Below are positions 48,031 to 59,874 of a stretch of 64,000 bases of DNA, piece by piece. The stretch lies in the NCBI GenBank assembly GCA_009667805.1, contig CM019063.1, positions 198,318,954-198,382,953 of the forward strand, read 5' to 3'. The position numbers and the translations under genes were made by a program. The notes beneath the pieces were generated by a model. The model made no database searches. It was given only the letters and a program-made list of their open reading frames with translations, and was not told the DNA's origin. The DNA comes from Leptobrachium leishanense. Its lineage: Eukaryota; Chordata; Amphibia; Anura; Megophryidae. The first letter of the stretch is position 1, and the number at the start of each line of letters is the position of its first letter.

Positions 48031-49251
48031 CCTTGGTATGCTACTGGTCAGTACTGTTCAATCACTTATTAAGAAGTGGAAAATTCAGGGATCTATTGAT
48101 ACCAGGACAAGGTCAGGTACAGGGCCGGCCCAAGACATTATGCTGCTTGGAGCGAAGGATGAAATGCTGCCCCCCCAAAAAAAACACGCAGTGTGTATGA
48201 GCGTATCACAGTGCGCCACAGCAATAAAATTCAGACACTCATACACACCGTACATTAGAATTTTATTGCTGTGGAGCTCTGTGATACAGTAATGTGAGGT
48301 GTGTATAAGTGTATAACAGAGCTAGTAAATCAGACAACCGGGCGCCAGTGAACAATAGCGCTGCATAGTGTTAAGATTTAAATTTTTATACTCATAGTTG
48401 TACTGCTAATAATAAGTTAAACTCACAGAATTTTATGTACCAGCAGAGCCCAGAATCTGACATACCCAGCAGAGTTACACATACCCAGCAGAGTTTCACA
48501 TACCCTGCAGAGTTTCACATACCCCAGCAGAGTTTCACATGCCTCAGCAGACTCAAGTCTTAAGAAATTTATGGTCATTTATTGTGAACTAAATTTCCAT
48601 CATTTTCTAACAGAGCTTAAGGTTAAACATCTTGTAAAAAAAAACTGTTGAGGTCTTGAAAAGGTTAAGAGTTCTTAGAAGCTTTAAGGGGTTGACATTT
48701 GGTAAAATCTTGAATTGTTAAAATTTATAAGCTACTGTTTGAAGTCTTTGCATGTGCTAGCTGGAGTGCTCTCCTTTTGGATTGCTTTATATATATAAAA
48801 ACATCAGCGTGACAGCGTGGGTTGTCTTTCCATTATGTTTCTGCCCTGATGCCTTGCCATCCACTTGCTGCAGTCTGGGTATATAATGGAGTTGCCTACC
48901 TCTGACCATCTGCTAAATATACTTTCTTGTACTACTCAAATATTTGCTCTTATCACAAAACAAAATCTAAAAAACGCGAAAAGTTTTTTCCACTTAAGTT
49001 GTCAACACTCATTGTCATGCTGATTATTTTCTGATTGGTTCCATGCTCATTTGATTGCACCGAAACAGCAAATTGTCAATTATATGTAAAGACATTCATC
49101 ATTATTTTTTATTTTGTGACATATTAATAGATATTTATAAACAATTCAACAGACTAGTTACAATAATTAAACTCTTTGGAGATATAACATGATTTTTTGT
49201 ACATTAATATTTCCTTTTTACTTCCTTTAGTATTGGAAAATAAAGCTCTTA
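48031..49251. other. Intergenic, with a short ~21-bp tandem repeat at 48462-48550
   Basis: Four to five units of CAGCAGAGTTTCACATACCC type occur at 48462-48550. A CAGGGCCGGCCCAAGAC motif at 48121 looks like a hAT end without a visible partner. The rest is AT-rich and unassigned. Confidence 0.5.
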
Positions 49252-49677
49252 GGCTAGGGTCAGACGAACGCATTTTCACGTTGTCTGTGAAAAAGTGCGT
49301 TCGAACGAATGGACGTATTTTTTCACGGAGTACGCGATAGCGGTCATACGATGCGCATTTTTCGTCCGTGATTTTGTACGGATCATCAATAAAACACTTT
49401 GTGCATCTGGACATTATATAGGCTGGACATTAGTAGCGTCTGACATCTCCAAATCACACACACACACCGCTAGCGGACGCAGCGCACTCTGTACGTCTGT
49501 ACTAGCGGTTTTACGTTCTCGAAAAAATGCGTTCATTTTCCACTTGCGTTGCGCAGCCGGACTTTCGTGCGACCGTACTTCGTATATTGGCCGTCATTGC
49601 CTGGCATTTGCTGCTAGTGCGGCCGTGATTAAGTGCGCCAGAACGCGCGTTCGCACTGCCTCAGTCTGACCCCAGCC
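49252..49677. mobile_element. MITE, GGCTAGGGTCAGAC family, copy 4
   Basis: 426 bp, TTA on the left and TAA on the right. Internal GTTCGAACGAATGGACGTAT and TAGCGGTTTTACGTTC as in the other copies. Confidence 0.85.
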
Positions 49678-50110
49678 TAATTGTAAACCGCCTCCACAGA
49701 TTTTGGAAACTAATAAACATGCATTTGGGCTCTTAATAGATAAACATTATTGTTCAGACTCATAAATAAATGAACATTTTCCAATTGGTCTATCGTAATA
49801 AAGCCTGAGCACTGACATATATAATTCACTGCCCTGGGGAACTCATGAACCTTCATAATACATTATATCCGTGCATTATGATAAACCAGCAAGAGATACC
49901 AAATAATAAATGTGCGTAAGCATCATACATCCTATAATCATACAAACCTGTGCTATAAAATGCTTCTTTCGAGAAGCAAGATGACGAAAGTAGTGCTCAA
50001 TAGTTGCTAAGAATAAATTTTTTAAAAGCATACTATGGATGACTAGATGTGCTATTGGCCTCTTATGACCCCTATCTCAATTCCACCACCCCTATTTATA
50101 GGTTAGACAA
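49678..50110. other. Intergenic, nothing recognised
   Basis: AT-rich; no gene or element ends seen. Confidence 0.4.
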
Positions 50111-50276
50111 TCAGGTCTATTCACTAAAGGTGAAACTCAGAAGAATTGGCAGGAGAAGTGAAAATTCTAGGTCAAAATTCTCTCATTTAACTCACTTTCC
50201 AAATCGGCTATTTGGTCTAGATTGTTCTCTTCTCCTGCCAATTCTCCTGAGTTTCACCTTTAGTGAATAGACCTGA
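50111..50276. mobile_element. Foldback MITE with 47-bp arms
   Basis: TCAGGTCTATTCACTAAAGG pairs with CCTTTAGTGAATAGACCTGA; the arms differ at one position over about 47 bp. The loop contains TTCTAGGTCAAA and CCAAATCGGCTATTTGG, shared with the 9607 element. Confidence 0.88.
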
Positions 50277-50668
50277 ACGTTTACAGGTCATCTTCTCTCC
50301 TGTACTCTTCCTCATTGCTTATCTGGCCAGCCATCTCCTACTGTAGGAAGCAGCAGGTGTGGTCCCATCATGCAAGACAGAGGTTCTAAAGTGTTAATAT
50401 ATAAATTTTACAACTTATGTTTCTTTCTTGTGGTTGTGATATGCAGAGATTCACATGAAAAAATCAGACAGCTCTACATAAGAAAAATTATGTAACAACA
50501 TAGCAGGTAATCAACATTGGTGAAAATGTAATATTTGTAGAGGTAGATGGGAGGGAGGGGGTAGGAGATAGAAGAGACATTAAATTGAGCAGCAGCTCAA
50601 ATAACCCCTATGCTAATCTGGTCTTGTCACTGCCAGGCTTTGATTCTCGAATTGGGGAAAGGTTGTAA

Positions 50669-51028
50669 TTGGGTTGCTGTGTCCCTCTAGTTCTAGTGTG
50701 TGTTTCCAATGTTGTCATCTTATGGTCCCTCTGCACCCATGCAAGGCACCTAACTAAACACTCTGTTGGAATGAACATTCAAAGTGTGGAGGGAAGCCTA
50801 TCTGCAGCCAAAACCATCACTGCTCTCCTGATTCTTTATTCTAGTTTTTATGTCTCTGTGATGGTTTTACTCCTGAATATTGTCCTGCTGGGCAGCTCGT
50901 GGTGTTGTGTTTGCGTGACAATAATTTACAGCTACACACCTGTCCAGTCTGTCATTTTGATTTTAGGCAGCCCAAAACTCAAATCTGAGTCTTTAAGACT
51001 TCTCAAACATTTACTAAGCTTAAGGTGA
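50669..51028 (+). pseudogene. TAS2R bitter-taste receptor, 3' fragment
   Basis: The frame covers only transmembrane segments 5 to 7 and the C-terminus of a TAS2R. It has GCCVPLVLVCVSN, then SVEGSLSAAKTITALLILYS, and TM7 ending VILILGSPKLKSESLRLL, closely following the intact receptor at 57391-58473. The first half of the gene is missing: a stop precedes 50669 and upstream sequence has no taste-receptor blocks. There is no ATG, so it is a 5'-truncated pseudogene. Its strand is opposite to the intact gene, about 7 kb away. TAS2Rs are G-protein-coupled receptors for bitter compounds in taste and other chemosensory cells. Confidence 0.88.
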
Positions 51029-51898
51029 ACCATTAAGTTCAAATAATTAATTATGATCACTGCAAATCCCCATTCGCAGGATATCTGTCCATTTTTTTAA
51101 AATCTTTCTGCATCACATTCACTGTTTTTGTCACAAAGGCCATTCCTGTATGCTAAATAAGCACAGGCTGTTTGAAAATATGCAAAATAAGGTAACGCCA
51201 ACTAATGTTTAAAGCCTTCAATCACAAAAATATTTCTTGAATATGCCAAAAATTTTAATTTACACTATTTTAATTAAATTTTAATTTACAACTTTTTAAT
51301 GTTTGACCTACCTCAGAATAGTCTTTCTGCAAAATTGCCATTTTAGTCGACATTTAAGTGTTAACTAAACATGACATTTTTCTAATAGATATTATAATAG
51401 TTTTCTCAACAAAAACTACTTGGCAGTGAAAGTTTAAAAATAAATACAATTTGACAAAGCTCAACAAAATCACATTTAAATTATATTATACACAAACCTA
51501 ACAAATGTAGAGTTAAGAAAAACATTGAAGCAGTTTTCTATGACGTCACTTTGTGTGGAATAATGGAAGGAATTTGGTGTGTGGCCACTATATATTACCT
51601 GCAAACACCCAAGTTGGTTGTCTGAGGCTGCACTGCTCATGATTACGTATTATATAATGATAAGTCTACTATGCAATTATGTCAGAATTCAGGTGTTCAT
51701 TATCCACGCCTTACTGATCATTTTTGATTCCCTATGCACAATATGAAATTACTGACCCTTTGAAATGATAGTTATTTAGACTTCTATTTTTACAGGTAAT
51801 TTTCAAGAAGCAAATTGTGTCCTAAAGCTTATGGGAGTCGTTGGAAATACATTACAGTTAATGTATAATACTTCATTGGTATCTATCTATCTATGGGC
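51029..51898. other. Intergenic, AT-rich
   Basis: Follows the receptor fragment. No exon or element ends seen. Confidence 0.4.
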
Positions 51899-51906
51899 AT
51901 AGATAC

Positions 51907-52401
51907 CAGGGATGTGCGGTCAGGGTCGGCAGGTGAAGCAGAGCCTCACCTGCCATTAAGGGCAGCTGCAGTCAAGCTCACCTGCCCCTCGTTCCCCTGC
52001 CATCGGCTCTGTCCGTCCTCTGCATGCATTCTTTTTTTTCCCCTTCGGCAGCCTGAGCCTATGCAATTTGCGTAGCGGGACACTATGCAAATCGTGTAGG
52101 CTGCCAAGAAGTGTGCAGCGCGGTGCGTCTGTTCAATGAACAGATGTTCGAGCACTGCCCACTTCCTGAACATTGCTCTCCCAGTGCCTCAGACACTGGG
52201 AGAGCAATGGAATAGCTTGGACCAATAAGAAAGCAACACCACAGTGGCACACTAGGCTGCCTGGAGGACAACAGAGATCCTGGGGCGCACCGACAGCAGC
52301 CAGATCTTGGAGCACTGAACCTGAACCTATGTAACCTGTGTATATCTGGCTCTGATACTAGCCAGTGCCTCACCAGCCATTGACCTCACCGCACGTCACT
52401 G
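51907..52401. mobile_element. Non-autonomous hAT with perfect 8-bp duplication
   Basis: Ends CAGGGATGTGCGGTCAGGGT and CCTCACCGCACGTCACTG are inverted. ATAGATAC flanks both sides (51899-51906, 52402-52409). It inserted exactly at the outer edge of the Tc1 remnant that starts at 52407. Confidence 0.88.
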
Positions 52402-52406
52402 ATAGA

Positions 52407-53125
52407 TACGCTGATCAGCCTTAACTTTAAAACAACCTGCCTATCAACATGTAGGCCCCCCTCATGCTCCCAAAACAGCTCATATTGTGAAAGCTCCTCT
52501 CATATTGCCAAAACAGCTCATAAAGTTTAGGACCACTTGTGCTGTCAAAACAGCTCTGATGCGTCGAGGCTTGGATTCCACAAAACCTCCTGACGTGTCC
52601 TGTGGAAACCTGGAACCAAGACATTAGCAGTAGATCCTTTAAGTCCTGCAAGTTGCCAGGTGGGGCCACTATGGATTGGATTTGATGTTGCAGCACATCC
52701 CAGAAATGGTCAATCAAATTGAAATCTGGGGAATTTGGGGGCCAGGCAACACATTGAAATCTTCGTCCTGCTCCTCAATCCATTCCTCAACATTTTTTGC
52801 AATGTGGCAGGGCGCATTATCCTGCTGAAAGAAGTCACTGCCATCGGGGGATACCGTTGCATGGTGACGCATGTGGTCTGTACTACAATCTCTAGGCAGG
52901 TGATATGTGTCAAGTGTGTTCTGTCACTGTTGTATCATGGCCAGCATTACGTTTTTCAGCAATTTGAGCTATGTTAGCTCTTCCGCGTGATTGGACCGGA
53001 TGGGCTAGCCGTCGCTTCCCCATGAATAACAGAGCATTGGGTGCTTATGACTCTGAAGCTGGTTCATCAGTTGTCCTTCATTGCACCACTTTTGGCATGT
53101 ACTAACCACTGCATACTGTGATGTG
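52407..53125 (-). pseudogene. Decayed Tc1-like element
   Basis: It begins TACGCTGATCAGCC, a Tc1 inverted-end type. The reverse strand keeps a C-terminal block (FWDVLQHQIQ at about 52700) and pieces of the catalytic region (CAGCAGGATAATGCGCCCTG on the reverse strand). N-terminal scraps are near 53060-53100. Many stops and deletions; the right inverted end is lost. Confidence 0.75.
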
Positions 53126-53344
53126 AAAACCAGTAAGTGTCCTCAGTTTGTTAAAACTGTATTTGCTACGGAGGTTGCACCGGGGCCAATCACATAATGG
53201 TGATTTGAGGAGCTGAGTACCTGCTTTTGGGTTAAAAACCTTGTAAAAAATATGGAATGGGTTAAAAAACTTTGAAATCCTGAAAGGGTTAAGAGTTATT
53301 AGAATCTCTAAAGGGTTAATATCTGGTAAATATATATATATATA

Positions 53345-53850
53345 TTCAGTGCATTCAAATATATTCACAAAATCATATATTACACATTTTTCATGTTGTA
53401 GCCTTTGCTAAAATTGTATTGTTTAAATAATTTTTGCACATTAATCTACACTCAATGCCTCTTAATTAAAAATTGCAAATTTATTTAAAAAATTAACTGA
53501 ATTGTTACATTGACAGTCACATACATATTCAGACCCTTTGAAATAACATTTGACGTTTAGCTTATTTCCACCCCATTTCTCTGGATCGATCACCTTTGAA
53601 CTGTTTCTACACTTTCAATCCTATTGTGGCAAATGCAATAGACTGGATATGATTTGGCACACATCTGCTTATATAGGGTACAACAGCTGTAAATTCAAAT
53701 TGCAGCAAAAACCAAGCAATGAGGTCAGAGGATATGCCTGTAGAGCTCAGAGACTGGATTGAGTCAAGGCATAGATCTGGGGAAGGCTAAAAAAAAATTG
53801 ACTTCGTGGAAGAGCACAGTGCCCTCCATAAATCTTAAATGAACTCCCAG
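53345..53850 (+). pseudogene. Second, different Tc1 remnant
   Basis: Sequence such as CAGACCCTTTGAAATAACAT and CTACACTCAATGCC resembles the end of another Tc1 subfamily. Near 53720 an N-terminal transposase block MPVELRDWIESRHRSGEG is readable before the copy stops. Only the first few hundred bases of the element remain. Confidence 0.65.
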
Positions 53851-54012
53851 GAGCACCAGGGAGCATGTGGGGAGAAGGGAGAGACTGGTGAGACAACTAT
53901 TACTGCAATACGTCAGTAAACTGGCCGTTATGGCAGGCTAACCAGATGAAAGCGTCTCCTCACTTCAGGACACATGTAAACCTGCTTGAAATTTGAAAAA
54001 CTGCACCTAAAG

Positions 54013-54200
54013 CAGGGTTTCTCAACTCCAGTCCTCAGGACCCACTACAGGCCAGATTTTGCAGATCACCTTTGGGAAATGCAGACTGAATACTGCAATC
54101 ACTGAGCAGCTAATTAATAACCTGTGCTGTGCTTCGGATATCCCACAAACCAGGCCTGTTAGTGGGTCCTGAGGATACGAGTTGAGAAACACTGGGACAT
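54013..54200. mobile_element. hAT-like MITE, sister of 15472
   Basis: Ends CAGGGTTTCTCAACTCCAGT and GAGTTGAGAAACACTG with inner GGTCCTGAGGA inverted. It shares TGCAATCACTGAGCAG with 15472-15638. No target duplication found. Confidence 0.7.
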
Positions 54201-55689
54201 ACAGACTGAATATATGTAATCACAATAAGCACAATAATCTGTGGTCCAATAAAATGAGGATTGAGCTTGGTCTTGACTGATCTTTCTCAAACTCTATTAA
54301 TCTTTCTGGAATTTACTAAGACTGGCTCTGGTAGCTGTGAGTTTTAACCGATTTGATCTGGCACCAATCAGGCACTAATTACAGACTTCTAACACAGTGG
54401 GCTGACATTTTGGATGTCAGCTCTGCCTCTAGGACCTCCCTCTGCTCCCTGATGTCATTGTGCATGGGCATGATGATGTCAGAAACATGACTTTCCCCCT
54501 GTTTAGCAGCGGATTCCCTATGGAGGAGATACAGGGGTACTTCGGACCACTGTTACTCCGTAATCATAAAAAGTACAGGGTCATTTGATGTACTCTTGTA
54601 ACGGCCAGAGCATGGCCTTTCCAATGATACCAACATGACTAGATTCTGTAAAATCCAAACAATAAATTAATAAAATGTATTTATTTATTTTCTAATGCAG
54701 CACTATTGTTCACTTTTCAATTATAAAGTGAGCAATGATACTACACTAATTCACCTTCGCATTTCCCATGTCACCAGCAAGTATGGAGGCGACGGCACAA
54801 TTGTTTCATGGAAAACCTCATACGCCATACTGCAGTGAGTAACACCCTGGGTCCTTTGGAACTCTGCTTCTCTTTTTATTTACACCTCACAAGGTCAAAT
54901 GAGGTGTCATTGGAAAGACCAGAGTCTTGCCTTACCCATTTTGTTTTAAAAAAAGGCGTCTGTTTTTATTCCGTAACAGACCTTTTTATTATTTTTTTAA
55001 AGGACTTTTTTTATTATTTACACACATTTTAAATGCATTTTTTTATTGGTTTAAACACCTATTATAAGAAAAATGTTAATAATTTTTTTTTTCTGCAGTT
55101 TGGTGGTCTTCAGCTGCATTTTGTTTTTCTTCAGTCCGGCAGTATTTGGCGACATTTGGTAGTCAGTCCGGCAGTCAGTCTGGTGGTGTTCATCAGTCAT
55201 TCTGGCAGTCTTCAGTGACGGTCGGCGGTCTCCTTGAGTTGTCCATAGTCACGCGCAGTGGACGAGCCAGGAAGACAGCTGATGTATAAACTAAATTGTC
55301 TCTAGTCTGACGTCCATGTCGATCATCAGATCACACGGACCCAGTGGACGGCCAGCCTTCCAGATCCATAGTCTTTGACGACAGTTTGCCAATCATTGTA
55401 TTTGTTCAATTACCGATTCATATACAGAAAAATAAATAGCCGATGAACATTAACAATTTCAACTCATTATTTATTTATACTCAATAAAATGCTAAGAATC
55501 AAGATATTCAACAATTTTTTACTAACAAAGATTTCTTACTTCTCTTACTTATTATTTGTAAATTTTTCTTCAGTAAAGTTACCCAAAGAAAATAAGCATC
55601 TAACACACTCCTCAAGCATTAGTCCATTATAAAAGTTATCAACAAAGGAAACTTCAGGACAATCCATTTAGCAGTCTGGACTGTAGAGA
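54201..55689. other. Intergenic repeats, nothing coding
   Basis: 54560-54760 (TTTCCAATGATACC, GCAGCACTATTGTTCAC) resembles blocks at 32590 and 38540. The T-rich part 54960-55100 is low complexity. No gene recognised. Confidence 0.4.
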
Positions 55690-55824
55690 CATCTAAGGCC
55701 GGGGCAAGACAAATGCAGAAGGAATGTCAGTGAGAATGGATGTTCTTTCCCCACATTCGCCCATGTGGCCACCTCGTTGTGTGCATGTTAGTGCACTCAG
55801 CTCTACAAAGCGACAGCCTCCTAT

Positions 55825-57034
55825 CAGTTGCGTAGCATGGGTTGTCGGCACCCGGGGCAAGGCAAGAATTGTGCGCGCCCCCAACCTGTGGACACGGCAA
55901 CACACACTGATTCCCTTCCACCAGTAGAGTATTGACCCCCTTATCCCACAAGCACATGTATTGTATATTAACAAAATACTGATATAATAAAAAAATTAAA
56001 CACACATGTCCCCCATGCTATGCCACTGCTACCAGTCACCCTGTCCCTATATAGCATAGTTCCACTCTCGCACTATACCCAGCCACTCTCTTCCAGTACA
56101 CCCTCTGCCAGTACCCCAGTCACTCTCTCCCTCTCTCCATGTACGCCCGGTCACTCTCTCCCTCCAAGTACCCCAGTCACTCTCTGTCTCCCAGTACCCC
56201 CAGGCACTCTCCTGCAGTGCCCCAGTCACTCTCTCTGCCAGTAACCCCACTTTCTCCCAGTACCCCCAGTCACTCTCTCCCAGTACCCCAGTCATTCTTT
56301 CTCTCTCCAAATACCCCAGTCACTCTTTCTCTCTCCAAGTACCCCCACTTTCGTCCAGTACCCCAGTCATTCTCTCCAAGAACCTCCAGTCACTCTCTCC
56401 CAGTACCCCCCAGTCACTCTCTCGACCCAAGTACCCCAGTCACTCTCTCCCAGTATCCCCAGTCATTCTCTCCCCGAACCTTCAGTCACCCTCTCCCCAT
56501 ACCCCAGTACCCCCTCACTGTGTGTTGGTCACTCTGCACTGGTGTCACACAGTGTTGCCTACCTGCGTGGAGTTGCTGGTGGCCCAGGGGGGAGCTGTCC
56601 AGGGGGCTTAGTAGAGACCAGATTTTAAATGTGCTGCAGGGCAGGCGCCTCCCTCCCTCCTTCCTGTTCAGCGGCTGCAGGGCTGCCAGCGGTGAGGGCT
56701 GGAGCAGGGCTTCAAGGGGGGCTGACAAATGTGGTACAGGGTATTCTGTTGAATAATGCTGTGCTGCTTCGCGTGACTCATGTCAGCGTTAAGGAGGAGT
56801 CAGGACAGGACCAGAGTTTTCTGTTCTGGTCCTCCCTTCTGGACGCTGAGTGCTAAGTCACCGCCGGTGTAGCAAAACTGGCAGGTACCCGTGCAAGGGC
56901 CTCCCACGGACACCAGTGTCCATGAATGGATACCTTGCTGATTCCTGCTGGAAATTATTAGTGGTTCAAACTTCTATTGAAATTTTACGCCCCTAAGAAA
57001 ATTGCCCCCGAGGCCCCTCCACGCTACACCACTT
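55825..57034. mobile_element. Non-autonomous hAT carrying a C-rich minisatellite
   Basis: Ends CAGTTGCGTAGCATGG and CCACGCTACACCACTT are inverted with mismatches. A perfect 8-bp duplication CCTCCTAT flanks it (55817-55824, 57035-57042). Inside, about 56040-56520 is a degenerate tandem repeat of CCCAGTCACTCTCTCCCAGT type. It lies in another MITE-like repeat (55693-57120) related to 17465 and 18536. Confidence 0.85.
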
Positions 57035-57390
57035 CCTCCTATTGAGGTTCGCAAATTGTAGGCCCATCTGCCATCTGTTGTAGTGGCTTGATGGAGAGGA
57101 AAACAGAACACCCAGTCGAATGTCTATGTGAATTTTCCTTTCGTGAAATACCTAAGTTTTATGAGGCTGCAACAACGCTGATATTTCTCATTTGCAACTA
57201 TGGGAAACATCGGCATCTATTAAATAACCATCATAGTGTAAGCAAGTGTACTACTATAATATGTAACATATAAATGTTAAATATGTGCAATTATAAACGT
57301 ATTGCAAAACTGAGATTATTACTGTAGAGGTAATGGGAGAGCTGGTGAATAGAATAGAAAATAACCATTTTTGGATTATAGAGTGGACAT

Positions 57391-58473
57391 TTATGAGGTT
57401 ATTGTCTTTATATTTTCATTGGGAGGCCTGTCCTTGTTACTGCTTGTAGGCCTTAAAATCTTTACCACTGTGCTTTTAAGTTTCGGGCTTCCAAAGATCA
57501 AAATGATTGATTGGATAGGGGAATAGGCATATATAATGAGCAAACAAACAGAGAATCCAAGACTGTAAGCATGAAAGACACCCATGATAAGCAAAATTTG
57601 GGAAACATAAAAGCTGACATATAGGATAAGGAGGGATGTGACAGTCCGCGCTGCAGAGACGCTTGCCTCGACACTTTGCACACTCATTCCTCCATTTGTT
57701 TTTCCAAGACGGTTTGCATGGACACAAAGAGACTTTACTATCAGTATGTTGGCAACAGCAACCAAGACAAGTGGGACACAACAGCCAATTATGCTGGTGA
57801 CCAGTAGGTACTGAAGGCTCATTTGAGGTATAGAATATTCTAGAGTTGTGTTATAAGTGAGGTTTTCAGATAGCAACTCACCATAAGGATTATTTAATTC
57901 CAAAGTGGAATTAATAGAGGAATGTCCATCTATGAAACCAGTAGATGGTGTGCTATATTCTGCAGTGGAAACAGAGGTGAGATTCCCTTGTATTAATCCA
58001 TAATGATCAATCTTAGTAATGTTCCAAGCCACCGGGACACTGATAATCAGGGACAGGAGCACTGAGGAGGTCAGCATATACGGGACCAAATAAGAGATGC
58101 TTTGCTTGAGCCGCATGAAGAATGTTTGCTCAAAGGTAACAAGCATGACATAGTAGAAGCCACAAAGGCAGAAAGTAAACCAGAAACTGGAGAAGATTGT
58201 GAAGAGCAGAAGGACGGAGAAGATTGCATAGACGTTGTCAGAGAAATACAGGTCACTCCACAAAAAGAGAACTATGTCGTTGGCGGCCATTGAGCACTGG
58301 AAGCTGATATTAAAGAGACCCAGAGTGGACAAGATCAGTTCTCTTGGGTTAATTGTCCTGCCTCTAGCTCTGTCCATGCCATGGGCTACAATGATAAATG
58401 CATTGGTTACAAAGCCAATGATGGTGCTGATACCCAAAAATGAGAGTGCAACAATAATATACGAGGGAACCAT
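57391..58473 (-). CDS. TAS2R-type bitter taste receptor
   Basis: A single intronless frame of 360 codons runs from ATG 58471-58473 to the stop at 57391. Seven hydrophobic segments are visible at about residues 5-31, 45-72, 82-112, 126-150, 219-247, 273-298 and 303-325. TAS2R signatures are present: NPRELILSTLGLFN at the start of TM2, SVQSVEASVSAARTVTSLLI before and in TM6, and SPIQSIILIFGSPKLKSTVV at the TM7 end. Extracellular loop 2 (about 151-218) is much longer than usual and holds five N-x-S/T sites (N151, N164, N188, N204, N208), which explains the length over the common 300-330. It would couple bitter ligands to gustducin signalling; ligand unknown. The frame is intact. Orthology to a named TAS2R cannot be set from sequence alone. 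Confidence 0.93.
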   Translation of the reverse strand: MVPSYIIVALSFLGISTIIGFVTNAFIIVAHGMDRARGRTINPRELILSTLGLFNISFQCSMAANDIVLFLWSDLYFSDNVYAIFSVLLLFTIFSSFWFTFCLCGFYYVMLVTFEQTFFMRLKQSISYLVPYMLTSSVLLSLIISVPVAWNITKIDHYGLIQGNLTSVSTAEYSTPSTGFIDGHSSINSTLELNNPYGELLSENLTYNTTLEYSIPQMSLQYLLVTSIIGCCVPLVLVAVANILIVKSLCVHANRLGKTNGGMSVQSVEASVSAARTVTSLLILYVSFYVSQILLIMGVFHAYSLGFSVCLLIIYAYSPIQSIILIFGSPKLKSTVVKILRPTSSNKDRPPNENIKTITS

Positions 58474-59057
58474 TATGTGTTTTACAAATGTCCAACTTAT
58501 TTTTGTTTCTTCAGCCCACCTGAAGGAAGTTGATATTATACCATTTGTTTTTACCTGTCGGGGAGTAAAGTAAATAACGAGATTAGAAATAATTCAAATA
58601 TAACCAGAAATTATTTTTTCTATCTATCTTTCTGTCCATCATTCATAATAACCAGCAAAATTATGTTTCAAAAAATTAAATTTTCCTGGGACATGGCAAT
58701 AGAGTGTGGGTTACAGAACTTGGAAACAGTTATTGTTGACTTGAAAAGCAGATATGGACTGGGTACTGGAGTTGAAACCTCCAGCTGCAAGCACTGAGTG
58801 AAGAATCAACTGCTATCGTTTTGCTACTGTTCCTGACAAGAGTCCATCCTATTCTCCCTGCTGGATTTTACAGGGCTAGTCCATGACCTACAGGTTTTCA
58901 CACTACAATCTGCCAGTGTGTCTGACTAACACAATCATTCAAAAAGATTGACAATACAAGAGGTTAAATTAGATTAAATTAAAATTTAATCAACGGGCTA
59001 TTTGTCACATTATTATTCATAAATACATGGACAATGAGGTCTGTCGTTATCACTCAC
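58474..59057. other. 5' flank of the TAS2R and intergenic DNA
   Basis: No other exon or element recognised. AT-rich. Confidence 0.4.
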
Positions 59058-59349
59058 CTGTTGGCATCTGTAAAACCATATGGTAAGTACAGTCAGGCAG
59101 GATAGGCTGGTTGTAGTTACATCCACGATGTTATACCCAACCTGACAAGGCAGAAATGGCTGGTTAAATAATACTAACCCAAATGTTGTCAGTTGACATC
59201 CAATTACCCAACAATGATGGTATAAACGATGCTTCTTGGCAGAAGAATCAGAAATCTGTGACCTCAGGATCACTGTGAGCCAAATTGTCAAGTTTAGATG
59301 ATATTCTTCCAGTGCCAAATATGTAGGGACATAATATAGATGTAATGAC
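59058..59349 (-). CDS. Putative exon of an unrecognised membrane protein (exon B)
   Basis: On the reverse strand the exon follows TATTATTACAG and ends CAACAG before GTGAGTG, both fitting splice consensus. It is open throughout for 97 codons. It encodes ALEEYHLNLTIWLTVILRSQ and a hydrophobic stretch GCQLTTFGLVLFN, then a second one TTTSLSCLTVLTIWFYRCQQ, so about three membrane segments are possible. Its first base completes the codon split at the end of exon A at 62187. I do not recognise the family. A chance ORF is possible but the splice and phase match argues against it. No further exon was found on either side. Confidence 0.4.
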
Positions 59350-59559
59350 CTGTAATAATATGGTGTTTATTTTTGTCACATTGTGTCTTTAGTAATTATC
59401 AAATATTGTTTATGTGGTTTGAGGCTTACATTTTATTCAAAGGAAATTAGGTCATGTAGTCAATTAGAGTAGTAAAATACATGCATTTTCAAACATGGCA
59501 CATTCCCAAACATTCTAGTATTTCTTAAGATATAAACTCACGTATTTGAAGGTAACATT

Positions 59560-59725
59560 TGTAAGAGCAGTGTGTGTCAGAGGAGTGTGGTATGGTAGAG
59601 TGTCACTGCCAGAGCAGTGTCTCAGGGTGTCAGTGTCAAAGGAGTAGTAATGTCAAACTGGTGCGTCAGAGTGTTAGTGCAATGTACCAGTGTGTTAGAG
59701 CATAGTGTATTAGTGCACAGTCAGA
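59560..59725. repeat. Degenerate ~20-bp minisatellite
   Basis: Loose repeats of GTGTCAGAGCAGTGTG type. Similar sequence recurs at 61315-61450. Confidence 0.6.
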
Positions 59726-59874
59726 GGTTTTGGTTTACTTGAATGGCCATTAAAGTGTAAAATTGTAAGCCCACCCGTCATGTAACGGCACCTCTGGTCA
59801 GGTGAGTCCTAGTCTAATGAAACAAAAAGCTGCTTTCTAAGCAACTACATGTCCTCATGCTACTTCTCCACTAA

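Noticed and set aside
47682..48200. 172-residue + strand ORF
   Set aside because: It lies in a dispersed repeat whose other copy (44184-44560) does not keep the frame, and the peptide is unrecognised.
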